A stretch of DNA of 64,000 nt from an uncultured Bacteroidales bacterium (GCA_937981765.1 CALJOM010000002.1:1-64000); one strand, 5' to 3'; shown: positions 35,422 through 44,914, counted from the first letter of the stretch. Numbers and translations: made by a program. Notes: generated by a model not told the origin, from the sequence alone.

Positions 35422-36348
35422 ATGTTAAAGTCTCGCATTCACAAAATTATATTTTTACTATCGGTCATTCTTCTGTTGCCGACGTTCCTACATGGACAGT
35501 TTTATAACTGGAAAAGATTACGATACGAGGTCTATGCTGGCATTGGTGCGACTAACTTTATGGGAGATGCTGGAGCGCCGGTGAACAAAGAAATATTATC
35601 CTATGTTTGGGTTAATCCACAGGCTATACGTCCGGTTGCCCAGATTGGGGGAAGATATTCTTTAAGTCCTCGCCAAAGAGCTAGAGCAAATATTGCCTTT
35701 GGAATGCTTTCTAATGACGATCGATATGGTGGAATGCCCGAACGTTTTTTCCATTTTCGGAGCCCAATCATTGAATTAGCCGGAATTTATGAATATTACA
35801 TCATAGGAGACCAACCTAAGCGAAATCGCTATCGGTGGTTGCATTTACCAAGAAGACCCAAGCGTACAATTTTCCCAACTTACATTTTTGCGGGAGTGGC
35901 CGGTATTTACTTCAATCCGCAAGCATACACTCGGGGAGAGTGGCATAATCTGCAGCCCTTAGGCACTGCTGGTCAGGGACTCCCTGGCTACAAAGATCCT
36001 TATAGTAGAGTAAGCGTTGCTTTCCCTGTTGGTATAGGGATGAAGTTTAAGGTTACAAAATTTCAATCTATAAATGTTGAGGCTGGTTGGAGATTTACTC
36101 TAACTGATTATATTGATGATATTAGCGGAGATCCGTTCCCTCCAACGCAATTACTATTAGACACTAGAGGCGAGATTGCAGCAATTTTGTCGTATAGATA
36201 CGGGGGATTAATCAATGAATATACCTACATATCCGGCGGCGGTATCAGAGGGGGAAGTTGGATTGATCAGTATCAATTTGTTACCATAAGCTATTGTGCT
36301 ATATTAAAAACTACCCCAAAAGGCAGACCCAAATTAGAATTTTACTAA
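35422..36348 (+). CDS. DUF6089 outer-membrane beta-barrel protein, copy 2
   Basis: 308 aa, closest to copy 1. Shared landmarks are WKRLRYEVYAGIGATNFMGD for WKRQRYDAMGGLGFTTFLGD, the RPVAQIGGRY and RSPIIELAGIYEYY blocks, YIFAGVAGIYFNPQ and FTLTDYIDDIS near the C-terminus. A signal peptide ends near LHGQ. The C-terminal region has a glycine-rich loop (ISGGGIRGGSW) before the last strand. The identity with copy 1 across its whole length points to a duplication. Any specific role is unknown. Confidence 0.82.
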   Translation: MLKSRIHKIIFLLSVILLLPTFLHGQFYNWKRLRYEVYAGIGATNFMGDAGAPVNKEILSYVWVNPQAIRPVAQIGGRYSLSPRQRARANIAFGMLSNDDRYGGMPERFFHFRSPIIELAGIYEYYIIGDQPKRNRYRWLHLPRRPKRTIFPTYIFAGVAGIYFNPQAYTRGEWHNLQPLGTAGQGLPGYKDPYSRVSVAFPVGIGMKFKVTKFQSINVEAGWRFTLTDYIDDISGDPFPPTQLLLDTRGEIAAILSYRYGGLINEYTYISGGGIRGGSWIDQYQFVTISYCAILKTTPKGRPKLEFY

Positions 36349-36406
36349 TTTTGCCACACTAAAAAATAAACAATAGCGTTTTTCATTGGCAAAATACACG
36401 CAAGAG

Positions 36407-37183
36407 ATGATTTTTAAAACAGTGGCGTTAGTATCACTGTGTTCAGTGGTTTTAACCTGTAATGCAAAATGGGGTAAAGATCTAGAGATTGGCGGATTGG
36501 TAGGGGCAACCAATTATTTTGGCGACATAAACACCATGAATCCGTTTCATAAGGTACGACCCGGAGCCTTAATTTTTGGTCGTTATAATTACCATTCTCA
36601 GCTGTCGTTTCGTACTAACGTTAATTTTGCAATGTTGTCCGGAACCGATAAAAGTTCGGACTACAGTTATCAGATACAAAGAAATTTGGAATTTACCTCC
36701 TATGTGTTTGGTCTATCTGGAGTAGTCGAATTTAATTTTATACCTATTCAAGCCGCAAAAAACATTAATAGAGTATCTCCCTATTTTTCTATTGGACTTG
36801 GAACCAACCTGGTTAATAAAACCTTCGAACGAAAATTCTTTCAAAACATTGAGATACCAGTTGCCTTAGGAGTAAAAATTAATACGCCTGGGAAATGGAC
36901 TTTTTCTATTGAATATTCCATGCGCAAATTTTTCCGCGACGACCTCGATCGGTTAGATTATCTGCTATTCGATGTTAATTCAGAACATCGTTATCGTCAA
37001 ATGACGGTTTTGAGCAACAACGACTGGTTTTCATTTCTAGGCATAGGAATCGCCTATAAATTAAGGGACAAAAGTAAATGCCCTGCCTTTACCTCCATCA
37101 ATAAAAACGGGGCTATTCATGCCGGATCTAACACAGAGCATGAATATCGATCTCAATCAACGCCAAATTCTTATACTAGCTAA
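36407..37183 (+). CDS. DUF6089 outer-membrane beta-barrel protein, copy 3
   Basis: 258 aa from ATG 36407, which places MIFKTVALVSLCSVVLTCNA as signal peptide; a TTG further up adds seven residues. The strands GGLVGATNYFGDI, GRYNYHSQLSFRTNV and FLGIGIAYKL align with the other two copies, but it is shorter and lacks the YIDDIS segment, and its tail is polar and unstructured. It lies 11 bases before uppS. It may be the canonical DUF6089 gene of the cluster, with copies 1 and 2 being the accessory ones. Confidence 0.78.
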   Translation: MIFKTVALVSLCSVVLTCNAKWGKDLEIGGLVGATNYFGDINTMNPFHKVRPGALIFGRYNYHSQLSFRTNVNFAMLSGTDKSSDYSYQIQRNLEFTSYVFGLSGVVEFNFIPIQAAKNINRVSPYFSIGLGTNLVNKTFERKFFQNIEIPVALGVKINTPGKWTFSIEYSMRKFFRDDLDRLDYLLFDVNSEHRYRQMTVLSNNDWFSFLGIGIAYKLRDKSKCPAFTSINKNGAIHAGSNTEHEYRSQSTPNSYTS

Positions 37184-37194
37184 CTTTTAAAGGC

Positions 37195-37935
37195 ATGTCA
37201 TTAAAAGAAGAAGTGATTAAAAATCCAATTCCTAAGCATGTTGCCATTATTATGGATGGCAACGGGCGATGGGCTAAAAAGAAAGGGAATAGTCGAATAT
37301 TTGGCCATAAAAATGGAGTTACTGCTGTGAGGGAAACCGTCGAAGGTGCGGTCGAAATAGGAGTGAAGTATCTAACTTTATATGCTTTTTCTACCGAAAA
37401 CTGGAATCGCCCCAAAGAAGAAGTAACGGCCTTAATGTCCTTGTTAATAGAGGCTATTCATAATGAAATCGGCAAACTTATTGAAAATAACATACAATTG
37501 AAAACTATAGGCGATATTCAGGCACTTCCTAAAAATGTACAAGAAAATCTCAAAGGTGCAATTCAAAAAACAAGTTCCAATACAGGATTAAATTTAATAA
37601 TAGCACTATCCTATTCGTCTCGTTGGGAACTTTTGCAAGCGGTTAAAAGAATTGCCAAAGCAGTTCAACGAGGAGAATTAGATCCCGAAACATTAACCGA
37701 CCAAACCATTCAGGATCACTTAGTTACCCGTGGAATTCCCGATCCAGATTTGTTGATACGAACCTCAGGTGAATTACGAATAAGTAACTTCCTTCTCTAT
37801 CAATTAGCCTATTCGGAGCTTTATTTTACACCTGTTTTGTGGCCTGATTTCAGAAAGGATGATTTTTTTAAAGCAATACTAGATTTTCAAAAACGCGAAC
37901 GCCGATTTGGTAAAACAAGTGAACAACTCAAATAG
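37195..37935 (+). CDS. uppS: Isoprenyl transferase (undecaprenyl diphosphate synthase)
   Basis: Adds isopentenyl units in cis to farnesyl diphosphate to make C55-PP, the lipid carrier for peptidoglycan and LPS O-antigen. 246 aa. The active-site HVAIIMDGNGRWAKK carries the catalytic aspartate (residue 21), then LTLYAFSTENWNRP, the late DLLIRTSGELRISNFLLYQ and the C-terminal basic RERRFG. All catalytic residues are present. It follows the DUF6089 trio and overlaps nothing; bamA starts 10 bases after its stop. Confidence 0.95.
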   Translation: MSLKEEVIKNPIPKHVAIIMDGNGRWAKKKGNSRIFGHKNGVTAVRETVEGAVEIGVKYLTLYAFSTENWNRPKEEVTALMSLLIEAIHNEIGKLIENNIQLKTIGDIQALPKNVQENLKGAIQKTSSNTGLNLIIALSYSSRWELLQAVKRIAKAVQRGELDPETLTDQTIQDHLVTRGIPDPDLLIRTSGELRISNFLLYQLAYSELYFTPVLWPDFRKDDFFKAILDFQKRERRFGKTSEQLK

Positions 37936-37945
37936 AACCACATTT

Positions 37946-40501
37946 ATGCAAAAACGAATCATATTTCTACTTTCAATACTTTTTATTCTTGCACAACAAA
38001 ACCTAGCTCAAACAGTTATTGGACAAGACATTCTCAGACTCGATTATACAAAGCCCCTCGAATACGAGATTGGTGGTATTGTTGTTACAGGAGTTGAATA
38101 TTTAGACCACAGTGTGATAATTGCTCTTTCGGGATTAAGTGTCGGGCAACGGATTAAAATTCCCGGCGATAAGATTTCAAAAGCTATTGAACGTTTGTGG
38201 AAACAAGGATTGTTTTCTGATGTTAAAATTTTAGCCAACAAAGTAATTGGGGATAAAATTTTTCTTGAAATTCATTTGGTAGAACGCCCCAGATTGGCTT
38301 CGTTTAGTTTTAAAGGCATCAAGAAAGGTGAAGCTGAAGACTTAAGAGGAAAACTTGAGTTACTAAGAGGAACCCAGGTAACCGATAACACCTTGAGTCG
38401 AGCTAAAAGCACCATACGTAATTTCTTTATAAACAAAGGATTTTTGAATGTTGAGGTTGATGCAACCATAGTTTCGGATACGTTCATGGTTAACCATGTA
38501 AATATTGTATTTCATGTTAAAAAGCACGGCAGGGTGAAAATAAAAAATATTGAATTCGAAGGAAATACTGTTTTTTCGGACGCTCAATTACGCCGTGCCA
38601 TGAAGGATACCAAGAAAAAACGTTGGTATGGGCTTTTTAAACCGTCGAAGTATATTGCAAAATTATACAAGGACGATATGAATAAAATTATAGCCAAGTA
38701 TAGCGAAAAAGGGTACCGCGACGCCAGAATCTTGTGGGATACGGTATATCCCGTAGGTGAAAATCTTATTGGAATTAAAATAAAAATTGACGAAGGACGA
38801 CAGTTTTTCATTCGCAATATTTCTTGGGTGGGTAACTCAAAATTTACCTCCGAACAATTATCGCAAGTTTTGGGTATAAAAAAAGGCGATGTATTTGATC
38901 AGAAAATTCTTGATGAACGGTTATATCAAGCACAAGACGCAGTTAGTTCTCTATACTATGACGATGGATACCTTTTTTTTAATGTAACACCGGTAGAAGT
39001 TGCTGTAGAGAATGACTCTATTGATTTTGAGATGCGGATTTACGAAGGAAAACAAGCAAGGATAAATCGCGTTATTATTCGAGGCAACACAAAAACCAAC
39101 GATCATGTTATACGCCGCGAAATAAAAACCCGTCCTGGAGACCTTTTTAGTCGTACCAATATTATTCGCTCACAGCGAGAGTTAGCTCAGTTGGGATATT
39201 TCGATCCCGAAAAATTCGATCTTAAAACCATTCCGAGTCCCTACGATGGAACAGTTGACTTAGAGTATATTTTGGAAGAACGACCATCAGACCAGATTGA
39301 AATAAGTGGAGGATGGGGAGCTGGAATTTTCCTGGGGTCTGTAAGGCTTACCCTGACAAATCTTGCCTTAAAAGATTTCTTCCAGAAAGACGCATGGCGT
39401 CCGTTCCCCACCGGAGACGGTCAACGCCTGATGCTTACAGCCCAAACTAATGGAACCTACTATCAGGCCTACTCGATTTCTTTTATAGAGCCGTGGCTGG
39501 GAGGCAGGAAACCCAACTCTTTGTCAGTATCTGCCTATCACACAATACGTTCTACAGGTAGAAACCTTACCAAGATTGAAAACTACATGAAGGTTTCAGG
39601 GTTCAGTGTTGGTCTTATGCGTCGACTGGAATGGCCAGACGACTATTTCTTAATGTCGAATTCAGTGCGTTTGGAGAATTATAATCTAAAAGATTTCAAC
39701 TCCTATTTTTTGTTCAATACAGGGAAATCGAATAATCTCAGTTTTACAACAGAAATTTCACGAAACTCTATTGATGCCCCTATTTATCCACGTCGGGGAG
39801 CAAGATTAGCTTTATCCTTACAATTAACTCCGCCGTATTCAATGTTCAAAAAGGATCGATGGTGGGAACAACCCCCGGTTGATACTACAGGGTTGACTTC
39901 TGCTCAGATTGCAACTCTTGAAGAAGAACGTCATACCAAAGAAATAGCTTCGAAATATAGGTGGATAGAATATCATAAATGGAAGTTCAGCGCAGCATCC
40001 TATACACCAATTGTCGAGAATTTAGTGCTTCACTCCAAACTTGAATTTGGATACATTGGTTACTACAATCAGGCACTGGGTTATTCTCCGTTTGAACAAT
40101 TCCAGCTTGGTGGCGACGGGCTTAGCGGATTTAACATCTATGGTGCAGATGTTATTGGGTTGCGGGGTTACGACAACGGTCCGCAAAATATGGGCTCGTT
40201 AACGCCTATTAAAGGAGGGAATCTGTATCAAAAAGTTACACTGGAACTACGGTATCCGTTATCACTAAATCCGGCAGCTACCTTCTATGTACTCACCTTT
40301 GCCGAAGCCGGGAATGCATGGCATAATGTCAGAGATTATACGCCTTTCGAATTGAAGCGTTCGGCTGGCGTTGGGTTGCGTGTATTTATGGCCATGTTTG
40401 GTATGCTCGGAATTGATTGGGGATATGGTTTTGATGAAATTCCCAACCGACCTGCTTCCAACAAGGGACAATTTGCTTTCTCGATTGGACAAATGTTTTA
40501 A
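37946..40501 (+). CDS. bamA: Outer-membrane protein assembly factor BamA
   Basis: Essential beta-barrel that inserts outer-membrane proteins. 851 aa from ATG 37946, which gives the signal peptide MQKRIIFLLSILFILAQQNLAQ; a TTG upstream inside uppS is rejected. The N-terminal half has five POTRA-like repeats (for example IGGIVVTGVEYLDHSVIIAL and NRVIIRGNTKTNDHVIRREI). The C-terminal half is the barrel, with a GLRGYDNGPQ lid region, GAGIFLGSVRLTLTNLAL and a terminal phenylalanine (IGQMF). The surrounding skp genes and uppS match the usual Bacteroidota arrangement. Confidence 0.93.
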   Translation: MQKRIIFLLSILFILAQQNLAQTVIGQDILRLDYTKPLEYEIGGIVVTGVEYLDHSVIIALSGLSVGQRIKIPGDKISKAIERLWKQGLFSDVKILANKVIGDKIFLEIHLVERPRLASFSFKGIKKGEAEDLRGKLELLRGTQVTDNTLSRAKSTIRNFFINKGFLNVEVDATIVSDTFMVNHVNIVFHVKKHGRVKIKNIEFEGNTVFSDAQLRRAMKDTKKKRWYGLFKPSKYIAKLYKDDMNKIIAKYSEKGYRDARILWDTVYPVGENLIGIKIKIDEGRQFFIRNISWVGNSKFTSEQLSQVLGIKKGDVFDQKILDERLYQAQDAVSSLYYDDGYLFFNVTPVEVAVENDSIDFEMRIYEGKQARINRVIIRGNTKTNDHVIRREIKTRPGDLFSRTNIIRSQRELAQLGYFDPEKFDLKTIPSPYDGTVDLEYILEERPSDQIEISGGWGAGIFLGSVRLTLTNLALKDFFQKDAWRPFPTGDGQRLMLTAQTNGTYYQAYSISFIEPWLGGRKPNSLSVSAYHTIRSTGRNLTKIENYMKVSGFSVGLMRRLEWPDDYFLMSNSVRLENYNLKDFNSYFLFNTGKSNNLSFTTEISRNSIDAPIYPRRGARLALSLQLTPPYSMFKKDRWWEQPPVDTTGLTSAQIATLEEERHTKEIASKYRWIEYHKWKFSAASYTPIVENLVLHSKLEFGYIGYYNQALGYSPFEQFQLGGDGLSGFNIYGADVIGLRGYDNGPQNMGSLTPIKGGNLYQKVTLELRYPLSLNPAATFYVLTFAEAGNAWHNVRDYTPFELKRSAGVGLRVFMAMFGMLGIDWGYGFDEIPNRPASNKGQFAFSIGQMF

Positions 40502-40511
40502 TATTCTGATT

Positions 40512-41015
40512 ATGCAACGTTTAATTCTTCTACTTCTTTTTACAATTCCATTATCCCTGTCTGCTCAGCGTTTTGCTTACGTGGATACACGCTATATTCT
40601 TAACAATATTCCAGCTTATGAATCAGCCCAGGAGCAATTGAAAATTATCCTCGATGAGTGGCAGGCTGAAATCACAGCATTGAACGATGAGGTTAACCGG
40701 TTGGTTAAACTCTATGAAGTTGAGAAGATTCTTCTTAGCGAAGATTTACGAAAAAAGCGAGAAGAGGAAATAGAAGAAAAAACTGCAGAGGCCCGGCAGA
40801 AGCAGGAGAAATATTTTGGGAAAAACGGCGATTTTTTCAAGAAACGTCAGGAACTTATTCAACCTATACAAGAACAGGTTTTTAAAGCCATTAAGGAGAT
40901 AGGCGTAGAGGGAAATTTTGCCTTAATTATTGATGTGGCCAGTGGTTTGGGTGTTGTTTACAATGATCCGAAATTCGATAAGAGCGATGATGTTTTGAAA
41001 AAGTTAGGATATTGA
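40512..41015 (+). CDS. Skp/OmpH-family periplasmic chaperone, copy 1
   Basis: 167 aa starting at ATG 40512 (MQRLILLLLFTIPLSLSAQ, a signal peptide). An upstream in-frame start inside bamA would add 47 residues and is rejected. The mature protein begins RFAYVDTRYIL as in Skp, followed by a long charged coiled coil and a C-terminal strand NFALIIDVASGLGVVY. Skp trimers grasp unfolded outer-membrane proteins and hand them to BamA. It follows bamA by ten bases. It is more charged (EEEIEEKTAEARQ) than copy 2. Confidence 0.9.
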   Translation: MQRLILLLLFTIPLSLSAQRFAYVDTRYILNNIPAYESAQEQLKIILDEWQAEITALNDEVNRLVKLYEVEKILLSEDLRKKREEEIEEKTAEARQKQEKYFGKNGDFFKKRQELIQPIQEQVFKAIKEIGVEGNFALIIDVASGLGVVYNDPKFDKSDDVLKKLGY

Positions 41016-41033
41016 TAGTTCAATTTGTTTCGT

Positions 41034-41041
41034 TATATTTG
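41034..41041 (+). promoter_or_regulatory. Candidate -7 box of the second skp gene
   Basis: TATATTTG fits TAnnTTTG; ATTG at 41011-41014 with 19-base spacing is a one-mismatch -33. The gene starts 32 bases downstream, so the second skp may have its own promoter. Confidence 0.6.
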
Positions 41042-41073
41042 CAAAAAATACAAACACATAAAACTGAAAAGGT

Positions 41074-41583
41074 ATGAAGAAAATTATTGTGGCATTTATT
41101 TTTGCGGTTTTTTCAACCGGGTTAACTGCTCAAAACATTAAAATTGGACACATCGACTCCTATGAAGTCATTCAAGCTATGCCTGAATTAAAGGAAGCTC
41201 AAAATACTTTGCAGAAATTCGCGAAGGAACTTGAAGATGCCATGGCAGGAATGACAAAAGAACTTCAAGATAAGTATAAAGATTATCAAGCAAAATATGA
41301 AAGTTTAAGTGCAGTGATCAGAAAATCCCGTGAAGATGAATTACAGGATCTACAGCGACGTATAGAGCTGTTTAGAAGTAATGCCCAAGTAGAATTACAG
41401 CAAAAGGAGCATGACTTGCAGCAACCAATAATTGATAAAGTTCAACAAGCAATTGAAGAAGTTGGTCGTGAAAATAATTTCACCTACATACTCGATGCTG
41501 CCCCCGGTAACGGAATTTTATACAAATCTCCATCGGCTATCGATGTGACTCCACTAGTGAAGAAAAAACTCAAGTTAGAATAA
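41074..41583 (+). CDS. Skp/OmpH-family periplasmic chaperone, copy 2
   Basis: 169 aa with a signal peptide ending near TGLTAQ. The start IKIGHIDSYEVIQAMPEL and the end NFTYILDAAPGNGILY are the terminal beta strands of the Skp body; between them is the coiled-coil tentacle region. It shares only the fold and ends with copy 1, so the two are old paralogues. It may have its own promoter at 41034. The gene is closed by a strong terminator that reaches to within seven bases of murI. Confidence 0.92.
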   Translation: MKKIIVAFIFAVFSTGLTAQNIKIGHIDSYEVIQAMPELKEAQNTLQKFAKELEDAMAGMTKELQDKYKDYQAKYESLSAVIRKSREDELQDLQRRIELFRSNAQVELQQKEHDLQQPIIDKVQQAIEEVGRENNFTYILDAAPGNGILYKSPSAIDVTPLVKKKLKLE

Positions 41584-41600
41584 GTTTTTCTTTTTTATCA

Positions 41601-41642
41601 CGATCTCCTGATTATCATAGTTATAATCAGGAGATCGTTTTT
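41601..41642 (+). terminator. Intrinsic terminator between skp and murI
   Basis: A perfect 15-bp stem (41601-41615 with 41623-41637) with a seven-base loop is followed by TTTTT. It ends only seven bases before the murI ATG (41650). It is the strongest hairpin in the window. Confidence 0.9.
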
Positions 41643-41649
41643 AACAGCC

Positions 41650-42441
41650 ATGGGACAAAGGGTCAATATAGGTGTTTTTGACAGCGGGTTGGGCGGATTA
41701 AGTGTATTCCGACATTTGATTACAGATTTGCCTAATGCACAATTGATTTATGTTGCCGACAGTGCCTATTGTCCTTATGGAACGCGCACGTTTGAGCAAA
41801 TTCAACAAAGAACAAAAAAAATCGTTGACTTTTTAATCGAAACATATTCTGTTTCATTGGTTGTTGTTGCCTGCAACACAGCTACTGCTGCGGCTATCGA
41901 CTTTTTACGCTCAACCTACACGATCCCTTTTGTGGGCATAGAACCAGCTATTAAACCGGCTGCTTTGAAAACATTGTCGAAAGTTATTGGCGTGTTGGCA
42001 ACAGAAGGAACGTTTAATGGCCGACTTTTTAAACAAACCACAGAACGATATACTAACGGTATAAAAACAATTATTCAGCCTGGTTATGGCTTGGTAGAGC
42101 TTGTTGAGAAAGGAATTGTTGCAGGCCCCGAGGTAGAAAATCTTTTAAATCAATATATCTCACCAATGGTTGAACAAGGAGCGGATATTTTGGTTTTAGG
42201 ATGTACGCATTATCCATTTTTATCCAATACCATTGGTAAACTTTTCCCAAACTTAATACTCATTGATCCCGCTCCTGCAGTTTCGTTGCGGGCTAAAACA
42301 ATTTTGCAGGAGATGAGATTACCAGTAAACCTTCCTTCTGAGAATCCCATTTTTCTCACTACCGGAGATTCTGCCACCATGGATGACTTCTTGTCAATGC
42401 ATTTAAGCATAAAAGCAAAGAGCAAGCAAATAAAAATTTAA
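41650..42441 (+). CDS. murI: Glutamate racemase
   Basis: Makes D-glutamate for peptidoglycan. 263 aa. GVFDSGLGGLSVFRHL at the N-terminus, the first catalytic cysteine in VVVACNTATA (Cys75) and the second in LVLGCTHYPFL (Cys185) are all present. It sits after the bamA-skp genes, as in many Bacteroidota, but a strong intrinsic terminator ends seven bases before its ATG, leaving almost no leader. Either it is read through, or expression is limited at this step. It converges with sucC after 39 bases. Confidence 0.95.
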   Translation: MGQRVNIGVFDSGLGGLSVFRHLITDLPNAQLIYVADSAYCPYGTRTFEQIQQRTKKIVDFLIETYSVSLVVVACNTATAAAIDFLRSTYTIPFVGIEPAIKPAALKTLSKVIGVLATEGTFNGRLFKQTTERYTNGIKTIIQPGYGLVELVEKGIVAGPEVENLLNQYISPMVEQGADILVLGCTHYPFLSNTIGKLFPNLILIDPAPAVSLRAKTILQEMRLPVNLPSENPIFLTTGDSATMDDFLSMHLSIKAKSKQIKI

Positions 42442-42480
42442 TCTTCCTGCTTGCCCTAACAATCAGTTTCTTCCGAGGCT

Positions 42481-43671
42481 TTATGAAACAAGTTCTTTAA
42501 CCTTATCGGCTGCTTCTTGCAGTGTAATGGCAGAATATACCTTTAAGCCGCTGCTGTCGATTAGTTTTTTGGCTTCCTCAGCATTGGTTCCTTGAAGTCG
42601 GACGATTACCGGTATTTTAATTTCTCCGATACTCTTGTAGGCATCAACAACGCCTTGTGCGACACGGTCGCAGCGAACAATGCCGCCAAAAATATTAATA
42701 AGTATGGCTTTTACGGCGGGGTCTTTCAAAATGATTCTAAATCCGGCTTCGACCGTGGTAGCATTGGCTGTTCCACCCACATCCAGAAAATTGGCCGGAT
42801 TTCCTCCGCTGAGTTTAATTATGTCCATGGTTGCCATGGCAAGACCGGCTCCGTTAACCATACACCCAACATTCCCATCGAGTTTTATAAAGTTCAACCC
42901 GTATTTACCGGCCTCAACCTCTGTGGGATCTTCCTCATGTATATCGCGCATGGCGGCATATTCAGGATGTCGGTAAAGTGCGTTGTCATCCAGAACCACT
43001 TTAGCATCGGCAGCCATAATAATGTTATCGGATGTTTTTGCAACAGGGTTTATTTCAAAAAGAGATGCGTCGCTCTGTATATATGCTTCGTAAAGAGCTG
43101 GTACAAATTTTAGCATCGATTTATAAGCGTCTCCTTCTAAGCCTAGGTTATTAGCAATCTTTCTGCCCTGGAAGGGTTGAACTCCCACGGCTGGGTCAAT
43201 CTCCTCTTTAAAAATACGTTCAGGAGTTTTGGCTGCTACCTCTTCAATATCCATTCCTCCGTCTGGACTGTACATGATAATATGTCGGCCTGTTTGCCGG
43301 TTCAGAAGAACACTCATATAAAATTCGCGTACCGGAGTAGGGCCCGGATAATAGATTCCTTGCTCGATTAACAAGCGTCTGACTAATTTCCCTTGTGGTC
43401 CGGTTTGAGGGGTTACCAGTTGCATTCCTAAAATTTGTCCTGCATACTGTTTAACCTCATCCAACGATTTAGCTATTTTAACTCCACCTCCTTTACCTCT
43501 TCCTCCTGCATGTATTTGAGCCTTTACAGCCCATACCGATGTTCCGGTTTGTTCCTGTATTTTTTTTGCTGCTTCATAGGCTTCTTCAACCGTAGCTGCC
43601 ATATATCCCACCGGTAGAGTAACACCAAATTTTCCAAGAATTTGTTTTGCTTGATATTCGTGAAGGTTCAT
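42481..43671 (-). CDS. sucC: Succinyl-CoA synthetase beta subunit (ADP-forming)
   Basis: TCA-cycle enzyme that couples succinyl-CoA to succinate conversion with ATP or GTP synthesis. 396 aa. The N-terminal ATP-grasp domain starts [17 protein letters not shown], then [27 protein letters not shown] and EINPVAKT. The C-terminal ligase domain has [14 protein letters not shown] and [16 protein letters not shown]. Its partner sucD is not adjacent, as is common in Bacteroidota. It is monocistronic; I did not find a good upstream promoter match. Confidence 0.95.
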   Translation of the reverse strand: MNLHEYQAKQILGKFGVTLPVGYMAATVEEAYEAAKKIQEQTGTSVWAVKAQIHAGGRGKGGGVKIAKSLDEVKQYAGQILGMQLVTPQTGPQGKLVRRLLIEQGIYYPGPTPVREFYMSVLLNRQTGRHIIMYSPDGGMDIEEVAAKTPERIFKEEIDPAVGVQPFQGRKIANNLGLEGDAYKSMLKFVPALYEAYIQSDASLFEINPVAKTSDNIIMAADAKVVLDDNALYRHPEYAAMRDIHEEDPTEVEAGKYGLNFIKLDGNVGCMVNGAGLAMATMDIIKLSGGNPANFLDVGGTANATTVEAGFRIILKDPAVKAILINIFGGIVRCDRVAQGVVDAYKSIGEIKIPVIVRLQGTNAEEAKKLIDSSGLKVYSAITLQEAADKVKELVS

Positions 43672-43785
43672 CGGATAAGTTTTTATATGGGGTTTAATCT
43701 TTTACATTCAATCCTACTACAAAGAAAATATCTTTTCAGGAGCTTTCCAATTTTCTAAATTAAAAAAGTTTCCCTATTTTGGAAT

Positions 43786-43793
43786 TACTTTTG
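43786..43793 (+). promoter_or_regulatory. Candidate -7 box of the TrmH-family gene
   Basis: TACTTTTG fits TAnnTTTG, 58 bases before ATG 43852; no good TTTG at the usual distance. Confidence 0.45.
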
Positions 43794-43851
43794 CAAAAGA
43801 ATTTGAGCAAAATATACACGAAGGTGATTTTTTTTTACTTAGCAATCTGAG

Positions 43852-44415
43852 ATGACGAAATATAGAAAATATACAATCGATGAACTTGATAGATTGAGTG
43901 TAGAGGATTTCCAGAAATCAGAAAAGCAACCAATTGTATTAGTTCTTGATAACATTCGTAGTGCCAATAATGTTGGTTCGGTTTTTCGCACCGGAGATGC
44001 CTTTCGGATACAAAAGATTGTTTTATGCGGAATTACCTCAACCCCTCCAAACAAGGAGATACATAAAACTGCTCTTGGTGCAACCGATAGTGTTGCTTGG
44101 GAGTATGCAGATAATGCTGTTCAGGCTGTGGAACGTTTAAAAAACCAAGGTTATTTCTGTTGTGCTGTCGAACAGGCTGAAAATTCTTTTATGCTCAATC
44201 ATCTGTCGGATTCTGGGTTCTCGTTTCCTGTTGCTTTGGTATTCGGTAATGAAGTGCATGGAGTTCAGCAGGAGGTTATCGATGCATGTGATTGTTGTCT
44301 CGAAATACCACAACTAGGAACCAAACATTCGCTAAATGTGGCTGTTTCAGTGGGAGTGGTATTATGGGAAATTTTGAAAACTTTTTCACCATGTTTTGAA
44401 ATCATTAAGATTTAA
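43852..44415 (+). CDS. TrmH/SpoU-family RNA 2'-O-methyltransferase
   Basis: SAM-dependent methyltransferase of the SPOUT class, 187 aa. Motif 1 is LVLDNIRSANNVGSVFRTGDAF, motif 2 VALVFGNEVHGV, motif 3 EIPQLGTKHSLNVAVSVGVVL; these form the deep trefoil knot that binds SAM. There is no N-terminal substrate-binding domain beyond a short YRKYTIDEL segment. The target is a ribose in tRNA or rRNA; TrmH-like (Gm18) or TrmL-like activity cannot be separated from sequence. Followed by bacteriohemerythrin after 33 bases. Confidence 0.9.
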   Translation: MTKYRKYTIDELDRLSVEDFQKSEKQPIVLVLDNIRSANNVGSVFRTGDAFRIQKIVLCGITSTPPNKEIHKTALGATDSVAWEYADNAVQAVERLKNQGYFCCAVEQAENSFMLNHLSDSGFSFPVALVFGNEVHGVQQEVIDACDCCLEIPQLGTKHSLNVAVSVGVVLWEILKTFSPCFEIIKI

Positions 44416-44448
44416 ATTAAAGAGTGTTTAACTTTAAAACTAAAAAAT

Positions 44449-44856
44449 ATGCCACTTTATGAATGGACACCCGCTTACAGCGTCCAGGTAACGGAGTTCG
44501 ACAACCATCACAAAAAGCTCTTTTCTTTAATAAATGATTTGCACGAAGCTATGAAAAATAGGTGTGGTAAAGAAGCCTTAGAAAAAATACTTGAGGAATT
44601 GGCCAACTACGTAAATTACCATTTCAAAGAAGAAGAAAAGGCTATGATTGCTACGGGGTATCCGGAGTATAAAAAACATCTTGATGCCCATAACCAATTA
44701 CGAAAAAAGGTTAAGGAGATTAATCAAAAGCTTATTGAAGAGAAGGTGGTAACTATGGAAACATACAATCTTCTAAAATCGTGGATTGAAACACACATCA
44801 TGGTTGAAGATAAAAAATACGGCGCATATTTCCGAAATATAGGATATAGTAGATAA
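44449..44856 (+). CDS. Bacteriohemerythrin
   Basis: O2-binding non-heme diiron protein, 135 aa. The four-helix bundle with iron ligands is complete: the first helix DNHHKKLF, the HFKEEEK pair, HLDAHNQL and the C-terminal HIMVEDKKY. These match the H-HxxxE-HxxxH-HxxxxD pattern. It probably stores or senses oxygen, or detoxifies it, which suits an anaerobe or microaerophile. It lacks an attached signalling domain. A clean bidirectional terminator follows. Confidence 0.93.
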   Translation: MPLYEWTPAYSVQVTEFDNHHKKLFSLINDLHEAMKNRCGKEALEKILEELANYVNYHFKEEEKAMIATGYPEYKKHLDAHNQLRKKVKEINQKLIEEKVVTMETYNLLKSWIETHIMVEDKKYGAYFRNIGYSR

Positions 44857-44862
44857 ACAAAA

Positions 44863-44900
44863 CCAAAAAAAACCGGGAAATTTCCCGGTTTTTCTTTTTG
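44863..44900. terminator. Bidirectional intrinsic terminator
   Basis: AACCGGGAAATTTCCCGGTT (44871-44890) is a perfect palindrome with an A-run to the left and a T-run to the right, so it can end both the plus-strand hemerythrin gene and the minus-strand T9SS cargo gene. Confidence 0.88.
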
Positions 44901-44914
44901 ATATTGCATAAAAT

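Noticed and set aside
42592-43113. Long open frame on the plus strand, antisense to sucC
   Set aside because: It mirrors the codon bias of sucC and the peptide has no recognisable family; sucC itself is unambiguous.
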